Notes under the pieces: generated by a model | What the model was told of the DNA's origin: nothing | Database searches by the model: none | What the model saw: only the letters and a program-made list of their open reading frames with translations | Position numbers and translations under genes: made by a program | In this document: piece by piece, positions 1-8,507 of the stretch | Layout: each line of letters begins with the position of its first letter | Position numbering within the stretch: position 1 is the first letter of the stretch | DNA from: an uncultured Clostridia bacterium | GTDB lineage: Bacteria > Bacillota > Clostridia > TANB77 > CAG-508 | Direction of reading: 5' to 3' | Length of the DNA stretch: 37,213 nucleotides | NCBI GenBank assembly: GCA_947628415.1 | Contig: CANQZU010000005.1 | Span: 1 to 37,213 of the forward strand

Positions 1-4
1 GTTT

Positions 5-670
5 TTATTCAGCTCTTGCTAATATAATTAATCTTGCACTACTGTCATCGGTACAAGTAGATAAAGTAATTTCTGCTTTTCCTTTAGTATCTCTTTGATA
101 AAAAGAAGTATCTTCTGGTGTGGTTTCAAATTTATTATAAATTGTATAAGTTACTTTTGTACCAGAATTATCTGTAATATATATTTTATCTCTTACATTT
201 AATTTTTTATTATTTGAGAAAAATAGCCCATTTCTATAATTATGTCCAATAATAACACTATTTCCTGGTTGATTTATTTCTGTACCATATAAGAAAGCTA
301 CTGACGTTTCGATAGATTTTTTAGTTACTTTTTCCAATATTGGGTATTTAAAATTAATAGCTGGTATTTCCATTGTTCCTAGAACACCAAAGCCTTTATA
401 TTGTTGTTTTGTATTAGAAGCGCTTCCTGTTTGAGCATCTTGTATTTGTTCAAATGGATTCTCTTCTGTTTCACCTGTATTATCTCCATCTTCTACTGGA
501 TCTTGATTTACTACATCCCCTTGAAAATTATCTACAAAATCAGATGTATCTTTTGTAATCATGTAGTTTTGATAATAGTCATAACCTAGAAATGCTAGTA
601 ATCCAACAATGGCAATAATTATAATAACTAATATTACGGTTAATACTTTACTATATTTACTCTCAAACAT
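5..670 (-). CDS. Sortase-family transpeptidase, membrane anchored
   Basis: A 221-residue protein with an N-terminal membrane segment (about residues 9-29), a low-complexity acidic linker (about 45-90) and a C-terminal sortase barrel. The catalytic triad is visible: His143 in IIGHNYRN, Cys206 in TLSTC and Arg213. Sortases cleave a sorting signal and attach surface proteins or pilins to cell-wall or pilin amines. I cannot assign a class; the GHN motif and short Cys-Arg spacing fit neither classical class A nor B cleanly. No sortase substrate is encoded next to it. The start has a good GGAGGT ribosome binding site at 678-683. It lies 80 bases after hinT and probably has its own promoter. Confidence 0.9.
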   Translation of the reverse strand: MFESKYSKVLTVILVIIIIAIVGLLAFLGYDYYQNYMITKDTSDFVDNFQGDVVNQDPVEDGDNTGETEENPFEQIQDAQTGSASNTKQQYKGFGVLGTMEIPAINFKYPILEKVTKKSIETSVAFLYGTEINQPGNSVIIGHNYRNGLFFSNNKKLNVRDKIYITDNSGTKVTYTIYNKFETTPEDTSFYQRDTKGKAEITLSTCTDDSSARLIILARAE

Positions 671-698
671 AACTTTTACCTCCGTATCTCTTTTATAT

Positions 699-721
699 AT
701 TATACCTCTATATTAATTATA
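699..721 (-). promoter_or_regulatory. Candidate -10 elements for the sortase gene
   Basis: Two perfect TATAAT hexamers lie on the minus strand in the hinT-sortase gap, at 716-721 (preceded by TGG, an extended -10) and at 699-704. No good -35 hexamer sits at 17 bases from either one, so which is used is uncertain. Confidence 0.4.
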
Positions 722-750
722 CCACATATGTTGTAAAAAGTGTATAGTTT

Positions 751-1095
751 TTATACAATTTTTTCCCCTAGTTTTGTTCCTGCTAATACATGAAAATGTA
801 AGTGCATTACCTCTTGTCCTCCATTTTTACCACAATTTACAATTACACGAAATCCTTCTTGTTTAAATCCCTTTTCTTCTGCTATTTGATTAATTACTGA
901 GTAAATCTTTCCAATAAGCACTTCATCTTTTTTTTCTATTTCTGCTAAAGAAGTAATGTGTCTTTTAGGTATTACTAAAATATGAATAGGTGCTGCTGGA
1001 TTAATGTCATAAAAGGCCATTATTTCTTCATCTTCATATACTTTATTTGAAGGGATTTCCCCTTTACTAATTTTACAAAATAAACAATCTTCCAT
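751..1095 (-). CDS. hinT: HIT-family nucleotide-binding hydrolase (HinT type)
   Basis: A 114-residue single-domain histidine triad protein. The active site HLHFHVLAG lies at residues 98-106, giving the three histidines 98, 100 and 102. The N-terminal C4-x2-C7 and the KRH at 44-46 fit the zinc-site pattern common in bacterial HinT. The family hydrolyses purine nucleoside phosphoramidates, including aminoacyl-adenylates, which fits its position directly after alaS. The start ATG follows the alaS stop by one base, so translation is probably coupled and the two genes share the alaS promoter. Length and motifs are normal. Confidence 0.95.
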   Translation of the reverse strand: MEDCLFCKISKGEIPSNKVYEDEEIMAFYDINPAAPIHILVIPKRHITSLAEIEKKDEVLIGKIYSVINQIAEEKGFKQEGFRVIVNCGKNGGQEVMHLHFHVLAGTKLGEKIV

Positions 1096-1096
1096 T

Positions 1097-2857
1097 TTAA
1101 TTCTCCTTTATTAAAACTGCTTTTATCCTTCTAATTCCAGAAGAACTTGATTCTTCTTTTTTAATTTTGAATCTTCCTAATTCTTTGGTATTTTTCACAT
1201 GCGGACCTCCACATAATTCTTTAGATACATTTCCTATACTATAAACTGTTACAATATCTGGATATTTTTCAATAAACATGCATTCTGCACCTGATTTAAT
1301 TGCCTCTTCTTTTTTCATTTCTTGTTTCGTTACTTCTAATCCTTCTTGAATCCATTGGTTTACTAAATCTTCTACTTGCTTTTTTTCTTCTTCTGTTAAT
1401 TTATGATCACAGTTAAAGTCAAATCTCATTCGTTCTACCGTAATATTAGAACCTCTTTGATGGGCGTCTTTTCCAATTACTTTCTTTAAAGCTGCATTTA
1501 AAAGATGTGTAGCTGTATGATAAGCTATCGTTTCTTGTGTTTGTTCAGCTAATCCTCCTTTAAATTTTTGTTCTGATCCTAATCTTGATTTTTCTTGGTG
1601 TTCTTTAAATAATTGATCAAATTCTTTCATATTCACTTTATAGTCATGTTCTCTAGCTAATTCTTTAGTTACTTCTGGTGGAAAGCCATAAGTATCATAT
1701 AATTTAAATACAACTTCACCTGTTAATTCATTTCTTCCTATTTCTTTCATCCTTTTAATTTCTTTTTCAAATTCTCTTTCACCATGTGCTAAGGTTTTTA
1801 CAAACTTATCTTTTTCTTCTAATATAACATTTTTAATTATTTCTTGATTTTTTTCTAAATCTGGATACATTTCTTTTAAGTTTTCCACATTTATATCAAT
1901 AAGTGTTGATAATTCATCTAGGTTAATTTCTAATTTATTTAAATGTCTTATCATTCTTCGAATTAGTCTTCTTAAAACATATCCTCTATCTAGGTTACTT
2001 GGTCTTCCTCCATCAGAAATAATCATCATACTAGAACGTAAATGTTCTGCTACAATTCTTCTACTTTCTATATAATCTTGTTGTTGCAATTTCTTTAAGT
2101 ATTTCATAACTGGTTGAAATAATTCTGTATCATAAGGAGTTTCTTTTCCTTGTAATAACATAGTCATTCTTTCTAACCCAAGTCCTGTATCTACATTTTT
2201 TCTTTCTAATTTTGAATAACCACTTCTATCTTTAAAATACTCCATAAATACATTATTCCAAATTTCAACATATTTCCCACAATTGCAAGATGGCTGACAA
2301 TCTTTTGAGCAAGCTGGTTTTCCTGTGTCATAGAACATTTCTGTATCTGGTCCGCATGGACCTTCTTCTCCTGCTATCCACCAGTTATCATCTTTTCCAT
2401 AAAAATAAATTCTTTCTTCTGGAATACCTACTTTTTTCCATATTTCCGCTGAAACAGTATCTTTTGGGCAATCTTCATCGCCTGCAAAACAAGTAACTGA
2501 TAATTTTTCGGATGGAATTCCTAACTCTTTGGTTAAAAATTCAAAACTCATGCTAATAGATTCTTCTTTAAAATAATCTCCTAAAGACCAATTTCCAAGC
2601 ATTTCAAAATAAGTTAAATGTCGGTTGTCTCCTACTTCTTCAATATCATTAGTTCTTACACATTTTTGATAATCTGTAAGTCTAGTTCCTTCTGGATGTT
2701 TTTCTCCTAAAAGATATGGTACCAATGGTTGCATTCCTGCTGTTGTAAATAGAACCGATGGATCATTTTCTGGAATCAATGGTGCAGACGGAATAATAGT
2801 ATGTCCATGATTTTTAAAAAAATTTAAATATTTATTTCTAATTTCAATAGCTCTCAT
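1097..2857 (-). CDS. alaS: Alanine--tRNA ligase, short form lacking the C-terminal C-Ala domain
   Basis: Class II synthetase that charges tRNA-Ala. With the ATG at 2855-2857, which has an AAGGAGAG ribosome binding site, the protein is 586 residues against about 870-880 for typical bacterial AlaRS. The catalytic core (GPCGPDTEMFYDTG; motif 3 GLGLERM) and the editing domain (HTATH and CGGPH, the latter CGGTH in most enzymes) are present. The protein ends just after the ESSSSGIRRIKAV segment, where the linker to the C-Ala/DHHA1 domain should begin. A Cys-rich stretch (C-x3-C-x3-C-x-C, within TGKPACSKDCQPSCNCGKY) sits in the catalytic domain. An upstream in-frame ATG at 2947 lacks a binding site and overlaps a terminator, so it was rejected. 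A sigma-A promoter precedes the gene. Confidence 0.93.
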   Translation of the reverse strand: MRAIEIRNKYLNFFKNHGHTIIPSAPLIPENDPSVLFTTAGMQPLVPYLLGEKHPEGTRLTDYQKCVRTNDIEEVGDNRHLTYFEMLGNWSLGDYFKEESISMSFEFLTKELGIPSEKLSVTCFAGDEDCPKDTVSAEIWKKVGIPEERIYFYGKDDNWWIAGEEGPCGPDTEMFYDTGKPACSKDCQPSCNCGKYVEIWNNVFMEYFKDRSGYSKLERKNVDTGLGLERMTMLLQGKETPYDTELFQPVMKYLKKLQQQDYIESRRIVAEHLRSSMMIISDGGRPSNLDRGYVLRRLIRRMIRHLNKLEINLDELSTLIDINVENLKEMYPDLEKNQEIIKNVILEEKDKFVKTLAHGEREFEKEIKRMKEIGRNELTGEVVFKLYDTYGFPPEVTKELAREHDYKVNMKEFDQLFKEHQEKSRLGSEQKFKGGLAEQTQETIAYHTATHLLNAALKKVIGKDAHQRGSNITVERMRFDFNCDHKLTEEEKKQVEDLVNQWIQEGLEVTKQEMKKEEAIKSGAECMFIEKYPDIVTVYSIGNVSKELCGGPHVKNTKELGRFKIKKEESSSSGIRRIKAVLIKEN

Positions 2858-2891
2858 ATTTCTCTCCTTATTTTTACGTTTTACATTCAAA

Positions 2892-2920
2892 ATTATACTG
2901 CAAAACCTAGAAAAAATCAA
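2892..2920 (-). promoter_or_regulatory. Sigma-A promoter of alaS-hinT
   Basis: On the minus strand, TTGATT (2915-2920) is separated by 17 bases from a perfect TATAAT (2892-2897). It lies just downstream of a terminator, so alaS-hinT forms its own transcription unit. I see no T-box-like leader; the untranslated region is only about 30 bases. Confidence 0.75.
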
Positions 2921-2932
2921 GAAAATTACATA

Positions 2933-2966
2933 AAAAACCAACGGCAAAGTTATACCGTTGGTTTTT
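2933..2966. terminator. Bidirectional intrinsic terminator after the spoVT unit
   Basis: Perfect 12-bp stem: AAAAACCAACGG (2933-2944) and CCGTTGGTTTTT (2955-2966) with a 10-base loop. On the minus strand it ends in six Ts and closes the spoVT transcription unit before the alaS promoter. Confidence 0.9.
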
Positions 2967-3005
2967 AGCTCTCCTCTACAGAATTATTTAGTTTTCATCT
3001 TATTT

Positions 3006-3171
3006 CTATTGTTTTTTGCCAGATAAAAGTTCTTCTATAGTACACTCACAAATGTCGTTGTCTTCAAGAAGATTTACAATTCCAATAGCAACCTCTTCTT
3101 TTTCTTCCCGAAGCTTCATGCATTTTTTTTAGTTGTTTTTTCAAAAAACGTATCACTTGTTTTCTATTCAT
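3006..3171 (-). pseudogene. Small protein gene coupled to spoVT, apparently frameshifted at an A8 run
   Basis: An ATG at 3169-3171 follows the spoVT stop with no gap (TAAATG). It opens a 35-codon frame (MNRKQVIRFLKKQLKKMHEA..) that stops at 3064. The +1 frame from an internal ATG at 3117-3119 reads 37 residues to 3006 (MKLREEKEEVAIGIVNLLED.., later DICECTIEELLSGKKQ), which looks like a real acidic small protein. The frames meet at an eight-base A run (3123-3130). Removing one A joins them into one 54-residue protein. This may be a sequencing or assembly indel, a true mutation, or slippage. I do not recognise the protein. The spoVT terminator lies 40 bases after its end, so it is co-transcribed with spoVT. 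Confidence 0.5.
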
Positions 3172-3726
3172 TTATATATCCATTTGACTACCTAAAAAAG
3201 TGGCTGCTGATTGGGCTACTTTTTTCTCGACATCATTCATCTTACCATTTGGTTCTTTTGCCATTAAAATAACTGTACCTATAGTATCTCCATTTGAAAT
3301 AATTGGATACACCACTTGTGCATTATTTTTTCTTTCTTGATTATCATTTTTTGTAATAGGCATTGCTATATTACTATTTTCTGTACTTGTATATACTTCT
3401 TTGTCTTCCATTAATTGTTCTAGTTCTTGGCTAATGTCTTGTTCTAAAAATTCTTTTTTAGAACCTCCAGATACAGCTATAATCGTATCTTTGTCTGTAA
3501 TACAAGCAATATGTCCTGTTGTTTTTGATAATGTCTCTGCATAACCTGCAGCAAATTCTGAAAGCTCACCAATTGGAGAATACTTCTTCAAAATTACTTG
3601 TCCTTCTCTATCAGTAAATATCTCTAATGGATCTCCTTCTTTTATTCTTAATGTTTTTCTTATTTCTTTCGGAATAACTACTCTACCCAAATCATCTATT
3701 CTTCTTACAACTCCAGTTGCTTTCAT
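3172..3726 (-). CDS. spoVT: Stage V sporulation transcription regulator SpoVT
   Basis: 184 residues from the ATG at 3724-3726, which has an AGGAGG site at 3733-3739. The N-terminal AbrB-type swapped-hairpin DNA-binding domain (residues 1-50) is nearly canonical: MKATGVVRRIDDLGRVVIPK. The rest is the GAF-like effector domain seen in SpoVT. In Bacillus SpoVT acts in the forespore and modulates sigma-G-dependent genes; the ligand of the GAF domain is unknown. A forespore-type promoter lies directly upstream. A small gene is fused tightly to its stop codon. The earlier in-frame ATG at 3744 overlaps the binding site region and is unlikely. Confidence 0.95.
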   Translation of the reverse strand: MKATGVVRRIDDLGRVVIPKEIRKTLRIKEGDPLEIFTDREGQVILKKYSPIGELSEFAAGYAETLSKTTGHIACITDKDTIIAVSGGSKKEFLEQDISQELEQLMEDKEVYTSTENSNIAMPITKNDNQERKNNAQVVYPIISNGDTIGTVILMAKEPNGKMNDVEKKVAQSAATFLGSQMDI

Positions 3727-3762
3727 ATTTTTCCTCCTCGTCATATTTTTTGTTTATAATTT

Positions 3763-3791
3763 TATTATGACAAATAAGGAAAAAATTATAC
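3763..3791 (-). promoter_or_regulatory. Candidate sigma-G/sigma-F promoter of spoVT
   Basis: On the minus strand, GTATA (3787-3791) is followed after 17 bases by CATAATA (3763-3769). This matches the forespore consensus (GNATR, 17-18 bases, CATWHTA). spoVT is a sigma-G gene in Bacillus subtilis, which supports the reading. No sigma-A promoter of similar quality lies here. Confidence 0.6.
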
Positions 3792-3813
3792 ATAGAAAAT
3801 GAAAATTCAAAAA

Positions 3814-5778
3814 TTAAATCGTTTGTTTTAATTCTCCTGATTCATAAACTTGTAGTAATTCTAATAAATCTTCTACTTCTCGTTTTAGTCTTTTGCCAAT
3901 ATCAGTATCTCCAACTGTTTTTCTAACTACTCCTGTTTTTTTAACAACAATTTCCGAAATAATATCTTTTTCTTCTTTAATTGCTTTTTCTACTGATTCA
4001 AATGGTTTATTTTGACTTAATAATAATCCATTTGAATTATAAGTCAATATGTAACCAGCATTTCCTGTTTTTGCTTGATAGCTTCTAGCAAATCCACCAT
4101 CAATTACTAATAATTTTCCATTTGCACGAATTGGACTTTCTCCATCTTTTGCTTTAACTGGTATATGTCCATTTACAATATGAGCTTCTTTTCCCTCTAA
4201 TCCAAATTCTTTTAAGACTTTATCACATATTTCTTCTTGTGCTGATAAATAATAATATGGATTCTTTTCTTCTTTATGGGTTTCTTTATCGTTTATAAAA
4301 TAACTCTCAAATGTTGCCATTTTGTCTTTTCCAAAAAATGGTGAGTCAGGTGAAATCCATAAAAACCACATGATATCTAATAAATCTTGATCTTGATTTT
4401 TTCTGTTGAAGTAAACTTGTTTTATGGTTTCATTAATTAAGTCAAAATATTTCTTGCCACTTACTTTTTGCCCTAAAAATTCTACTTCTTTAAAATTTCC
4501 ATCCTCCTGCATTGGTATACAAGCATGAAATAGCAAATTAGAGTTGAAAATTGTATAGAGTTCTCCTTTTTGATAAATAAAATCCATATGATCGTTTAAT
4601 TTTTGGCTATGCTTAAATGATTCACATAGTCTATTCATGACATCTTCTTCTTCTTTGGTTAATTCATATACATTATCTGGATTTAAAGTTGGAAAATTTG
4701 TATCGTTTAATTCATATTTTTTGCCATCTAGTATAACATATCCTTCTTGTAAATTCATTTTGTCTAATAAAAGACGATTATCTAAATGATATTCTGGATG
4801 CCTTTTTATTAATTGGCCTTCTAATTTAAATTGAATAATAGCAATAGCTTTATGCATTTTAGCTATGTTGGTTTTATCTGTAAATTCATATTCATTATTA
4901 TCAAAAGTTTTTGGCATAAAGTTTATACAATCATCATCTCGATATGTTTCCATTGCAAAAGTAAAAAGAGGTCTTATATTAATTCCATAACCATCTTCTA
5001 AAATTGATATATTATTATATCTTGCACAAATTCTAACAACAGTTGCAATATTAGCTTTGTTACCACAAGAAGCTCCCATCCATGATATATCATGATTTCC
5101 CCATTGCATGTCAATACTATGAAATCTCTTTAATTCTTCAATAACTAAATCTGGATTTTCTCCTCTATCATAAATGTCTCCAATGATATGCAAATGATCA
5201 ATAGCCATTCTTTTAATTAAATCTGAAATTGCAATAATAAAACTTTCTGCTTGATTTAAATCAATAATTGTTTTGATGATTGCTTTATAATATCTTTCTT
5301 TATCTTTTTCATTTCCAGCTTGTGAGTTTAATAATTCATCAATCACATATTCAAAACCACTTTTTATTGCTTTTCTCACCTTTGATCTAGTATATTTAGA
5401 ACTTACTTTTTTAGCTACATCAATTAATTGGTATAAAGTGATTGTATACCATTCATTTAAGTCTTTTATTTCTTTTTTCATTAACTTTAATTTTTCTTCT
5501 GGATAATAAATTAAAGTAGCAAGAGTAGCTCTTTCCTTTTTAGTAATAGTATTTCCAAAAATATCATCAATCTTATTTTTGATAATTCCTCCACCATTAT
5601 TTAAAATATGCACAAATGGTTCATATTCTCCATGAATATCGCTCATAAATATTTCTGTTCCTTTGGGCAAATTAATAATAGCTTGCAGATTAATAATTTC
5701 TTCTGCTACTTCATTAATATTTTTATATTCCTTACTTAATAGCTTTAAATATTTTTGTTTGTCATATTCTTTTTCCAT
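3814..5778 (-). CDS. fbp: Fructose-1,6-bisphosphatase, class III
   Basis: 654 residues, close to the 671 of the Bacillus subtilis enzyme. It hydrolyses fructose-1,6-bisphosphate to fructose-6-phosphate in gluconeogenesis. Calcineurin-like metallophosphoesterase motifs are all present: MSDIHG (residues 45-50), GDIYDRG, GNHD and the late NGHIPVK. The C-terminal region is helical and basic. An AGAGGT site precedes the ATG, and the gene starts 14 bases after the KAP NTPase stop, so the two are probably co-transcribed. No good terminator is visible between fbp and spoVT. Confidence 0.96.
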   Translation of the reverse strand: MEKEYDKQKYLKLLSKEYKNINEVAEEIINLQAIINLPKGTEIFMSDIHGEYEPFVHILNNGGGIIKNKIDDIFGNTITKKERATLATLIYYPEEKLKLMKKEIKDLNEWYTITLYQLIDVAKKVSSKYTRSKVRKAIKSGFEYVIDELLNSQAGNEKDKERYYKAIIKTIIDLNQAESFIIAISDLIKRMAIDHLHIIGDIYDRGENPDLVIEELKRFHSIDMQWGNHDISWMGASCGNKANIATVVRICARYNNISILEDGYGINIRPLFTFAMETYRDDDCINFMPKTFDNNEYEFTDKTNIAKMHKAIAIIQFKLEGQLIKRHPEYHLDNRLLLDKMNLQEGYVILDGKKYELNDTNFPTLNPDNVYELTKEEEDVMNRLCESFKHSQKLNDHMDFIYQKGELYTIFNSNLLFHACIPMQEDGNFKEVEFLGQKVSGKKYFDLINETIKQVYFNRKNQDQDLLDIMWFLWISPDSPFFGKDKMATFESYFINDKETHKEEKNPYYYLSAQEEICDKVLKEFGLEGKEAHIVNGHIPVKAKDGESPIRANGKLLVIDGGFARSYQAKTGNAGYILTYNSNGLLLSQNKPFESVEKAIKEEKDIISEIVVKKTGVVRKTVGDTDIGKRLKREVEDLLELLQVYESGELKQTI

Positions 5779-5792
5779 TTCTAATTACCTCT

Positions 5793-7784
5793 TTATTCCC
5801 CTTCTTCGTCTAATGATTTTTCTTCTTTCTTAGGTAAAAAACTAATTTTATATTTATCTAATATATAACCCATATCTTTTGAAAATTCTTTTAACATTAC
5901 AATTTTGATAGTTGGCTCTTTTCCTTTTAAGTAATCATCAATAATTTGCTTTAATTGTTTGATATTTTTTATTTCTGGCTCAATTTGCTTTGTATAGCGT
6001 TCTGCTCTATCAATTAATTTCTCTTTAATTAAAACAATATCTTCGTTGCTTGCACACGAAATTCTTTGAAAAAGTTGGAAAGGATCATAGTATTTAAAAA
6101 TAGGAAGTTCCATACATTCTTTATCAAATTTTTCATAAAATTGTTCCATTTTCATTGGAATACACTTCATAATTTCATCTGCTTTTTCTTTATACATTTT
6201 ATCTAATAATTGATTATTTAACATATGAAAATGTTTTAAAATATCTTCCATATCTTCTTCTACTTCTTCAATAGCAATTTTACCTAATTCTTCATTTGGA
6301 TTTGGGCAATATTCAGAAGATAAAGAAGCAATATTCATTCCATTAAAAAATACGCTTTTTAATGTTTTTAAATCATAACCTATTAATCCTTTTCTAGAAA
6401 AATAGCTAAAATAAGCAAATAATTTTACTGTATCAATTAAACATAATTTTCCTTCCTTAACGTCATTGATTATCTCTTGAATTACTCCATCAAATTGATC
6501 ATCTGAAATTTTCCAATATTCTTCTGTAAGTAATCTTTTGTAGGCAGGTAGATTTTCTGTATCTACTGTGTTTCTTATTGTTTCCATATTTTCTTTAAAT
6601 AGCTTCATGTCAAAAATACGCGTTCTAACGTAATATTCAATAAATTTAAAGAAACGATATTCTGATTTAAAGTTATAATAATAATTATTATCAAATTCTT
6701 TAATATAGAACTGTCTATTATCCATTAATATCCTAGAAGAAACTAAAATAGATTTATATTCTTCATTGTCTTTAATATTAACAAATTTATCTTTTGTTAT
6801 TTTTCCTGCTTTAATTTCAAAAGAAATAGCTATTGTAAAAATTAGCATCGTTTGCATAACCCTATGGTTTGTATTAGGATAAGATTTATTAACCATTTCA
6901 TAAATTTTTTTAAAGTCATTTAAAGCATGTTTTAAAATTCTTAAATTTCTTGTACCACTTTTATGGAATGTTGATATAATAAGTCCTGTATTTTCTCTTA
7001 AAAAGCGAATTAAATCAGGGTTATTTTCATACCTCATTAAAATTCCATTTATGATGTAGTCAAATTTTGGTGCATATTCAAATGTCTCACCAATTAACTT
7101 TTCCTTAATTCTTTCATAATCATTTGCTTTATCAAAAACATGTTCAATTTTTTCTTGAATTTTTTCTACCATTGGTTTATCTGTTTTATTCAATTCATCT
7201 TGTTTATCTAAAAGATATGTGGCAATAAATGTTTTCATTTCAAGATTAGAACTTTTTAATTTGGTAGAAAGCTCTTTTTCATTACAAATAATAATTGTTT
7301 TTATATGATCATGCTCAACAAAATTATTAATATATCCTAAAATATCAATAACATCTACATTAGCTCTTTCTAAGTCATCAAAACATAATACTTTATCATC
7401 TGTTGAGAAAAATTCTGCATAATCTACTCTGTCTCCATTTTGTGTAACACCAAAAAAGTTAGCCATATCAATTCCTGTTTTTGCATATTCTGGAATAGTA
7501 GTTTGACCATTGGCATCCATAAATTTTCTTAAATTTTTATCCATTAATTGTGTGGTTTCAATAAATATTTTTTTGCTAATTTCTTCTAGATTTGAAATTC
7601 CATATAAAGACATATAAATAGTGGTATATCTTTTTCCATTTAATTGTAGGGATTCAATTTTTTTTCTGATCTTGTTGTTCCAAAAATGAGTTTTTCCAGA
7701 CCCCCATTCTCCATTAATCATAATTGCATAATCTGTATAGTCTGATCTAACATAATCTAATATACTTTCTACTAAATCTTCCAT
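5793..7784 (-). CDS. KAP-family P-loop NTPase
   Basis: 663 residues from the ATG at 7782-7784, which has an AAAGGAAG site; upstream ATGs overlap the end of comFC. Walker A is GEWGSGKTHF (residues 25-34) and Walker B is VLCFDDLE (132-139). The second acidic residue and the following RAN fit the KAP NTPase group within the STAND-like ATPases. A later RNLRILKHAL segment resembles a sensor helix. The remaining 400 residues are helical with no recognised domain, and no membrane span is obvious. KAP proteins include the phage T7-excluding PifA and other defence ATPases, but their roles are mostly unknown. It lies between comFC and fbp with short gaps, in an otherwise housekeeping setting. Function here is not known. 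Confidence 0.8.
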   Translation of the reverse strand: MEDLVESILDYVRSDYTDYAIMINGEWGSGKTHFWNNKIRKKIESLQLNGKRYTTIYMSLYGISNLEEISKKIFIETTQLMDKNLRKFMDANGQTTIPEYAKTGIDMANFFGVTQNGDRVDYAEFFSTDDKVLCFDDLERANVDVIDILGYINNFVEHDHIKTIIICNEKELSTKLKSSNLEMKTFIATYLLDKQDELNKTDKPMVEKIQEKIEHVFDKANDYERIKEKLIGETFEYAPKFDYIINGILMRYENNPDLIRFLRENTGLIISTFHKSGTRNLRILKHALNDFKKIYEMVNKSYPNTNHRVMQTMLIFTIAISFEIKAGKITKDKFVNIKDNEEYKSILVSSRILMDNRQFYIKEFDNNYYYNFKSEYRFFKFIEYYVRTRIFDMKLFKENMETIRNTVDTENLPAYKRLLTEEYWKISDDQFDGVIQEIINDVKEGKLCLIDTVKLFAYFSYFSRKGLIGYDLKTLKSVFFNGMNIASLSSEYCPNPNEELGKIAIEEVEEDMEDILKHFHMLNNQLLDKMYKEKADEIMKCIPMKMEQFYEKFDKECMELPIFKYYDPFQLFQRISCASNEDIVLIKEKLIDRAERYTKQIEPEIKNIKQLKQIIDDYLKGKEPTIKIVMLKEFSKDMGYILDKYKISFLPKKEEKSLDEEGE

Positions 7785-7812
7785 TTTTTCTTCCTTTCTC
7801 ATTAGAAACAAA

Positions 7813-8460
7813 TTAATCTTTTGCAATTGTTAATACTGCTATACTTTTGGGTTGTGCTTTTTTTAAAACTTTACTACATTCTGTTACTGTACTTCCTGTT
7901 GTGTATATGTCATCTAATAATATTATTTTCTTATTTTGCAATATATAAGGATTGCGTAATTTATATACTCCTTGTATATTTTTTTGTCTATCTTGTCTAT
8001 TTAATTTACTCTGCTCTATGATATTTTTTGTTTTAACAAGACATTGCTTACTATACTTTATTGCTATTTTGTTCGCAATCTCTTTGGCTAATAACTCACT
8101 TTGATTATAACCTCTTTGTTTTTGCCTTTTTTTACTTATCGGGACTGGTATAATTATATCATAAGATTGTAAAATTGAACAGAATTTTTCATTTTTTAAC
8201 AAAAAATTCACAATCGTTTTATATAGATAAGACTTATCATTAAATTTGTAATCTAAAATTATTTTTCTTATTATTCCCTGATAAGTAAAAATATATAAAT
8301 GTTCTTGAAAATAACTATCTATATTTTTGTTTTTTTTTATTTGAAATTCACTTTGTGATTGTAATTGTTTTTGACATTTTAGACACAAAAAATTTTGATT
8401 GAATTTTCCACATATTCCGCACGTTGGTGGATAAATAAGATTTAATATTTGACCTAAAAT
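7813..8460 (-). CDS. comFC: ComFC-type phosphoribosyltransferase, apparent AUU start
   Basis: Orotate phosphoribosyltransferase-like protein of the ComF/GntX family, needed for natural transformation in several bacteria. The PRPP-binding loop IILLDDIYTTGST is at about residues 179-191. In frame upstream of the first plausible codon (TTG at 8386-8388) lies the family's N-terminal zinc ribbon: ILNLIYPPTCGICGK, then a second CLKC. No ATG, GTG or TTG exists between that ribbon and the stop at 8461-8463. An ATT codon at 8458-8460 sits eight bases after GGAG (8469-8472), giving 215 residues, the normal family length. I therefore chose ATT. The TTG start would lack a binding site and remove the zinc ribbon. 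Confidence 0.8.
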   Translation of the reverse strand: MLGQILNLIYPPTCGICGKFNQNFLCLKCQKQLQSQSEFQIKKNKNIDSYFQEHLYIFTYQGIIRKIILDYKFNDKSYLYKTIVNFLLKNEKFCSILQSYDIIIPVPISKKRQKQRGYNQSELLAKEIANKIAIKYSKQCLVKTKNIIEQSKLNRQDRQKNIQGVYKLRNPYILQNKKIILLDDIYTTGSTVTECSKVLKKAQPKSIAVLTIAKD

Positions 8461-8507
8461 TTATTTTTCTCCTTTTGATTTTTAAATTTTTTTGAATAAT
8501 AAACTTA

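Noticed and set aside
2858-2947. 30-codon N-terminal extension of AlaS
   Set aside because: Overlaps the alaS promoter and the upstream terminator; the ATG at 2855-2857 has the binding site and matches the family start.
2868-3170. T-box or other tRNA-sensing leader for alaS
   Set aside because: The untranslated region after the promoter is only about 30 bases and the upstream hairpin belongs to the previous unit.
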